From Kitasatospora sp. CB01950 (GTDB lineage Bacteria; Actinomycetota; Actinomycetes; Streptomycetales; Streptomycetaceae), in the NCBI RefSeq assembly GCF_001905465.1, contig NZ_LISX01000001.1:453947-517946 (forward strand): a DNA stretch of 64,000 nucleotides, written 5' to 3'. Shown in pieces: positions 60,070 to 64,000 of the stretch (position 1 is its first letter; every line of letters begins with the position of its first letter). The notes below the pieces were generated by a model that was not told the origin of the DNA, did not search any database, and saw only the letters and a program-made list of their open reading frames with translations. Position numbers and translations under genes: made by a program.

Positions 60070-60657
60070 ATGCGCAAGCGCAACATCCTCGCGGTCGGCA
60101 TCGCCGCCGCGGCGGCGACCCTGGCGACGGCGATCCCCGCCAGCTCGCACGGATACATCACCACCCCGCCCAGCCGGGCCGGCCTGTGCGGCTCGGGCGT
60201 GGTGAAGAAGTGCGGCGACATCCAGTGGGAGCCGCAGAGCGTCGAGGGCCCCAAGGGCTTCCCGGCGCAGGGCCCGGCCGACGGCACCCTGTGCGCCGGC
60301 GGCGACGCCCGCTGGGCCCAGCTGGACGACCCGCGCAGCGGCGGCTGGCCGACCACCAAGGTGACCGCAGGTCAGCAGCTCACGCTGACCTGGAGCATCG
60401 AGGCGCGGCACGCCACCACATCGTTCCGGTACTTCATCACCAAGCCGGGCTACGACGCCACCACGAAGATCACCCGGGCGAACCTCAACCCGACGCCGTT
60501 CCTGACCGTGCCGATGGGCGGCAAGCAGCCCCCGGCCACGCTCAGCCACACCGCGACGCTGCCCAGCGGCCTGACCGGCCACCAGGTGATCCTGGCGGTC
60601 TGGGACATCGCCGACACCGGCAACGCGTTCTACCAGTGCATGGACGTCACCTTCTGA
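60070..60657 (+). CDS. Secreted lytic polysaccharide monooxygenase, AA10 (chitin-active type)
   Basis: 195 aa. Signal peptide 1-26 ends IPASS, so mature His27 (HGYITTPPSR) forms the copper brace with His114 in EARHATTSFRYF; axial Phe lies in NAFYQCMDVTF. A single AA10 domain without a carbohydrate-binding module. It oxidatively cleaves crystalline chitin or cellulose. The DasR-like boxes favour chitin. AGGAG sits before the ATG. Confidence 0.95.
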   Translation: MRKRNILAVGIAAAAATLATAIPASSHGYITTPPSRAGLCGSGVVKKCGDIQWEPQSVEGPKGFPAQGPADGTLCAGGDARWAQLDDPRSGGWPTTKVTAGQQLTLTWSIEARHATTSFRYFITKPGYDATTKITRANLNPTPFLTVPMGGKQPPATLSHTATLPSGLTGHQVILAVWDIADTGNAFYQCMDVTF

Positions 60658-60699
60658 CGCCCCGCACCACCGTTCCGCACCACCTCCCCGCACGGCAAA

Positions 60700-60727
60700 G
60701 GCCGGGCACCCTCGCGGGTGCCCGGCC
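60700..60727. terminator. Bidirectional terminator
   Basis: Perfect 12-bp inverted repeat GGCCGGGCACCC (60700-60711) and its complement (60716-60727), loop TCGC, between the LPMO gene and the convergent Cys-rich peptide gene. Confidence 0.9.
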
Positions 60728-60739
60728 CTGCCGCGTCGT

Positions 60740-60907
60740 TCAGTGGCCGGCGGTCGCGCCGCCGCACTGGCAGGGCGCGCCGGATTGGCAGCCGCAGCCG
60801 CAGCCGGGGCCACAGCCGCAGCCCGCGGCGAGGACCGGCAGCAGCTTCGCCGCGGCCGGCGCGAGCGGGCTCGGCGGGGGAGTGGTCGGTATGCCGGTCG
60901 TCTTCAT
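60740..60907 (-). CDS. Small Cys-rich metallothionein-like peptide
   Basis: 55 aa. The second half is GCGCGPGCGCGCQSGAPCQC followed by GGATAGH, with eight Cys in CxC/CxxxC-like patterns and a final His. The first half is Pro/Thr-rich. Likely binds copper or zinc; compare mycobacterial MymT only by type. AGGAGG lies ten bases before the ATG. It is followed by a terminator. Confidence 0.7.
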   Translation of the reverse strand: MKTTGIPTTPPPSPLAPAAAKLLPVLAAGCGCGPGCGCGCQSGAPCQCGGATAGH

Positions 60908-61044
60908 CGCGCTGCATCCTCCTCGTCCGGGCGGAGCCGGGCAGCCCGGTGGACGCCCGTCCCTTCGAGTGAAACGCTGCGCTGACGCGCCGTCAACGGG
61001 CGCGCGGGGGCTGATGGTTCGCGCGGAGTGCGCCCCCGTGGCGA

Positions 61045-61719
61045 CTACTCCGCCGAGTCTGCGGTGGCGATGAACTCGTCCACGTGCTCGCCGGTGACCA
61101 GGAACACCACGCGCTTGGCGACCGAGACGGCGTGGTCGGCGAAGCGCTCGTAGTACCGGCCGACCAGGGTGACGTCCACCGCGGTCTCGATGCCGTGGTG
61201 CCAGCGGTCGTCCAGCAGGTGCGAGAACAGCTCGCGGTGCAGCGCGTCGATCGCGTCGTCGTCCGCCTCCAGCTCCAGCGCCTTGTCCACGTCCTTGGTG
61301 GCGATGACCACGCCGGCCTTGGCCACCAAGCGCTGCGCGAGCTGCCCCATCTCCAGCACGATCGGGTGCAGGTCGCCCGGGACGGCGGTCTCCGGGTAGC
61401 GCAGTCGGGCGACCTTGGCGACGTGCCGGGCCAGGTCGCCGCAGCGCTCCAGGTCGGCGCTCATCCGCAGCGAGGTGACCACGATCCGCAGGTCGGTGGC
61501 GACCGGCTGCTGGCGGGCCAGCAGGTCGATGGCCCGGTTCTCCAGGTCGTGGTGCAGGTTGTTGATCTTCTCGTCGGCGGCGATCACGCTCTCCGCCAGC
61601 TCCAGATCCGCGTCCAGCAGTGCGGTGGTGGCCCGTCCCATCGCCGAGCCGACCAGCCGGGCCATCTCGACCAGGCCGTCGCTGATCGAGTCGAGTTCCT
61701 CGTGGTACGCGTCGCGCAT
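61045..61719 (-). CDS. phoU: Phosphate signalling regulator PhoU
   Basis: 224 aa. Two PhoU helical repeats: EELDSISDGLVEMARLVGSA with ESVIAADEKINNLHHDLENR, and LVAKAGVVIATKDVDKALEL with DDDAIDALHRELFSHLLDDR; metal-binding acidic motifs visible. The start follows GGAGGAGAAG. It links Pst transport state to the PhoR kinase. Divergent from phoR-phoP with a PHO-box-like repeat between. Confidence 0.95.
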   Translation of the reverse strand: MRDAYHEELDSISDGLVEMARLVGSAMGRATTALLDADLELAESVIAADEKINNLHHDLENRAIDLLARQQPVATDLRIVVTSLRMSADLERCGDLARHVAKVARLRYPETAVPGDLHPIVLEMGQLAQRLVAKAGVVIATKDVDKALELEADDDAIDALHRELFSHLLDDRWHHGIETAVDVTLVGRYYERFADHAVSVAKRVVFLVTGEHVDEFIATADSAE

Positions 61720-61906
61720 TGCGCTCTTCTCCTCCAGTACCGGTGTCGGTGGCGGTGCCGACCGGACGCCCTGCACCGGGCGGCCCGATGCGGGGCCGAC
61801 CGTACGGACGGCCGCTGCTGGTGGCGCGAATGGTAGCCGCGTCACCGCCCACACGGGCTTGCACGGCCCAGACTGAGCCGTTCGTGCGACCCCCCGCGGC
61901 CTCAGC

Positions 61907-61935
61907 GGTGAATCGGCGGCATCGTGAAGGTGAAT
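61907..61935. promoter_or_regulatory. PHO-box-like direct repeat
   Basis: GGTGAAT at 61907-61913 and 61929-61935, exactly 22 bp (two 11-bp units) apart, with a degenerate copy between; on the minus strand this reads ATTCACC, as in PhoP-binding direct-repeat units. It lies between phoU and phoR. Confidence 0.65.
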
Positions 61936-62009
61936 TCTCGGCAACGCCCGGCCGATGCCTTGATCGCACCCTTACAGAGCTTGCCCGGCCACCACTTACG
62001 CTGGCAGGC

Positions 62010-63269
62010 ATGGACGTGAACGTGGCCGCCGCCGCTGCCTGCGCCATAGCCGGGCTCGGCGTCGGCCTCACCGCCTCCATCGCCTTCCGCTGGAGCGAGC
62101 GCGAGCAGGGCCGTGGCAAGGGCAGCAGCAGCGGCAGGACCCCAGGGCCGGAACCCCTTCAGGAGCCGGCCCTGCCGCCGGGCGTGGACACCGTGCTCTC
62201 GGTGCTGCGCTCCTGCGCGATCGTGCTCGGCGACGGCGACGAGGTGGTCAAGGCCTCCTCCGCCGCCTACGCGATGGGCCTGGTCCGCGGCGGCCGGGTC
62301 GCCGTGGACCAGATGCTCTCGCTGGCCCGCGCCACCCGTCGGGACGGCGAGATCCGGCAGATCGAACTGGAACTCACCCGCCCCGGCGCCTCCGCCCGGG
62401 CCGCCGAACCGCTGGCGGTCTCGGTCCGGGTCGCCCCGCTCGGCTCCCGGCTGGTGCTGGTGCTGGTCGAGGACCGCACCGAGCGCCGCCGGATCGAGGC
62501 GATCCGCCGCGACTTCGTGGCCAACGTCTCGCACGAGCTGAAGACCCCGGTCGGCGCCCTCTCCCTGCTCTCCGAGGCCGTCGCCGACGCCTCGGACGAC
62601 CCGGAGGCGGTGCAGCGCTTCGCCGGCCGTATGCAGGTCGAGGCCACCCGACTGGCCAGTCTGGTCCAGGAGATCATCGACCTCTCCCGGGTCCAGGACG
62701 ACCAGCTCAAGGTCGACCCGGAGCCGGTCGCGGTGGACGAGCTGATCGCCGAGGCGATCGACCGCTGCCGGCAGACCGCCGCCGCCAAGCAGATCGTCAT
62801 CGCCGCGGGCGGCACCACCGGCCTGTACCTGGTCGGCAACCGCGGCCAACTGGCCGCCGCACTCGGCAACCTGGTGGAGAACGCGGTGAACTACAGCCCG
62901 CCGCGCACCAGGGTGGCGATCGCCACCCGCCGGATCTCCAGCGCCGCGGTGCTGGGCGAGGCGGACGGCGAACTGATCGAGATCTCGGTGACCGACCAGG
63001 GCATCGGCATCTCGGAGAAGGACCGCGAGCGGATCTTCGAACGCTTCTACCGGGTGGACCCCGCCCGCTCCCGCCTCACCGGTGGAACCGGCCTCGGCCT
63101 GTCCATCGTCAAGCACGTCGCCGCCTCGCACCGCGGCACCGTGTCGGTGTGGAGCGTCGAGGGCCAGGGTTCCACCTTCACACTGCGGCTCCCCGCCGGG
63201 CAGGCCCCGGTCGAGGACCGCGCATCCTCAGCAGCACCCACACTTCCTGCCCCGGAGGCCCGATCGTGA
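62010..63269 (+). CDS. phoR: Phosphate sensor histidine kinase (PhoR/SenX3-type)
   Basis: 419 aa. One N-terminal TM helix (about 5-26), a PAS-like sensor region (60-160), DHp with phospho-acceptor His175 in NVSHELKTP, and a HATPase with NLVENAVNYS, DQGIGI and GGTGLGLSIV. Single-TM SenX3-like topology. The stop overlaps the phoP start by 4 bp (GTGA). In Streptomyces these genes are called phoR-phoP; the mycobacterial names are senX3-regX3. Confidence 0.95.
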   Translation: MDVNVAAAAACAIAGLGVGLTASIAFRWSEREQGRGKGSSSGRTPGPEPLQEPALPPGVDTVLSVLRSCAIVLGDGDEVVKASSAAYAMGLVRGGRVAVDQMLSLARATRRDGEIRQIELELTRPGASARAAEPLAVSVRVAPLGSRLVLVLVEDRTERRRIEAIRRDFVANVSHELKTPVGALSLLSEAVADASDDPEAVQRFAGRMQVEATRLASLVQEIIDLSRVQDDQLKVDPEPVAVDELIAEAIDRCRQTAAAKQIVIAAGGTTGLYLVGNRGQLAAALGNLVENAVNYSPPRTRVAIATRRISSAAVLGEADGELIEISVTDQGIGISEKDRERIFERFYRVDPARSRLTGGTGLGLSIVKHVAASHRGTVSVWSVEGQGSTFTLRLPAGQAPVEDRASSAAPTLPAPEARS

Positions 63270-63958
63270 CCCGTGTACTGGTGGTCGAGGACGAGGAGTC
63301 GTTCAGCGACGCCCTGTCGTACATGCTCCGCAAGGAAGGCTTCGAGGTGGCGGTCGCCGCCACCGGGCCCGACGCGCTGGAGCAGTTCGAGCGCAACGGA
63401 GCCGACCTCGTCCTGCTCGACCTGATGCTGCCCGGACTGCCCGGCACCGAGGTCTGCCGCCAGCTGCGGGTCCGCTCCAACGTCCCGGTGATCATGGTCA
63501 CCGCCAAGGACAGCGAGATCGACAAGGTCGTCGGGCTGGAGATAGGAGCCGACGACTACGTGACCAAGCCGTACTCCACCCGCGAGCTGGTCGCCCGCAT
63601 CCGCGCGGTGCTCCGCCGCCGCGGCGAGGACGCGAACGGCGACGGCGCCGCCACCCCCGGCGCGCTGGAGGCCGGCCCGGTCCGGATGGACGTGGACCGG
63701 CACGTGGTGACGGTGGACGGCGCCAAGGTCGACCTGCCGCTCAAGGAGTTCGACCTGCTGGAGATGCTGCTCCGCAACGCCGGCCGGGTGCTCACCCGGA
63801 TGCAGCTGATCGACCGGGTCTGGGGCGCGGACTACGTCGGCGACACCAAGACCCTGGACGTCCACGTCAAGCGCCTGCGCGCGAAGATCGAGCCCGACCC
63901 GGGCGCCCCGCGCTACCTGGTCACCGTCCGTGGCCTCGGCTACAAGTTCGAGCCGTAA
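63266..63958 (+). CDS. phoP: Phosphate response regulator (PhoP/RegX3-type)
   Basis: 230 aa from GTG. REC domain with Asp52 in LVLLDLMLPG, Lys in DDYVTKPYS; winged-helix OmpR-type DNA-binding domain with LPLKEFDLLEMLLRNAGRVL and TKTLDVHVKRLRAKIEPDPG. It activates phosphate-starvation genes by binding PHO boxes, including probably the repeat at 61907. The last 42 bases of the window after it hold no gene that I see. Confidence 0.95.
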   Translation: MTRVLVVEDEESFSDALSYMLRKEGFEVAVAATGPDALEQFERNGADLVLLDLMLPGLPGTEVCRQLRVRSNVPVIMVTAKDSEIDKVVGLEIGADDYVTKPYSTRELVARIRAVLRRRGEDANGDGAATPGALEAGPVRMDVDRHVVTVDGAKVDLPLKEFDLLEMLLRNAGRVLTRMQLIDRVWGADYVGDTKTLDVHVKRLRAKIEPDPGAPRYLVTVRGLGYKFEP

Positions 63959-64000
63959 GCCGTACCCGCGACACAGCACGAAGGGGCCCCGCCGCGGCGG

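Noticed and set aside
60630..60917. 95-aa minus-strand ORF overlapping the Cys-rich peptide
   Set aside because: It reads an Arg-rich sequence through the terminator and the LPMO end; the Cys-rich frame has the better placed start and sensible length.
1..64000. tRNA, rRNA, insertion sequence, prophage or biosynthetic gene cluster
   Set aside because: No cloverleaf, rRNA motif, transposase/integrase motif, phage structural gene or PKS/NRPS domain was recognised on either strand; a dedicated scan would be decisive for tRNAs and small RNAs.

Overview
The window is very GC-rich actinomycete DNA. The phoU / phoR-phoP cluster, mshA, gpmA, TatA, chitin-type LPMO, an Rv0474-HbhA-like cluster and DasR-type and PHO-type sites point to a Streptomycetaceae chromosome (Streptomyces or Kitasatospora). 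No rRNA, tRNA, transposase, prophage or CRISPR array was recognised. Genes are tightly packed, often with 4-bp ATGA/GTGA overlaps, and perfect GC-rich hairpins separate convergent units.

Left part (1-23 kb): a divergent siderophore-uptake locus (binding protein; two FecCD permeases; ATPase) around an iron box, with an array of 24-bp hairpin-forming repeats between permease and ATPase. Next come an ATP-dependent DNA ligase, a large flippase-like membrane protein with a degenerate kinase segment, a Nudix hydrolase, a methyltransferase, a tyrosine phosphatase, an ECF-like sigma factor overlapping a membrane-anchored putative anti-sigma factor, a five-hairpin array, a PknB-type kinase, a TVGYGD ion channel with a membrane partner, TatA, a drug-efflux MFS pump with a divergent TetR, a cupin and an acyl-CoA dehydrogenase.

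Middle part (23-48 kb): the most distinctive module is an Hsp90-family ATPase whose gene overlaps that of a large TPR protein. It is followed by Uma2 and ThrE-type genes, a HIHH membrane protein, an NlpC/P60 peptidase, three acetyltransferases (one Eis-like), a TetR with two nearby palindromes, a 1-kb gene-free island of 8-, 84- and about 210-bp repeats, an MFS/LysR pair and a YceI protein under a perfect inverted repeat. A MoxR-type AAA ATPase then overlaps a protein with one intact and one degenerate zinc-protease motif plus a VWA-like domain. A SNF2 helicase follows, with a small ORF that looks like the tail of its usual SWIM partner.

Right part (48-64 kb): alpha/beta hydrolase, HAD and S51 peptidase genes; an XRE regulator / HbhA-like / DUF2516 cluster behind a perfect 22-bp palindrome; a REC-PP2C phosphatase; a macrodomain protein; mycothiol synthesis (mshA); YbjN; a small two-TM protein whose ribosome-binding site is locked in a hairpin; an MFS pump; gpmA; an LPMO with two DasR-like boxes; a 55-aa Cys-rich peptide; and the divergent phoU / phoR-phoP phosphate-control genes with a PHO-box-like direct repeat. 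All functions are read from motifs and remembered family features; no database search was run.
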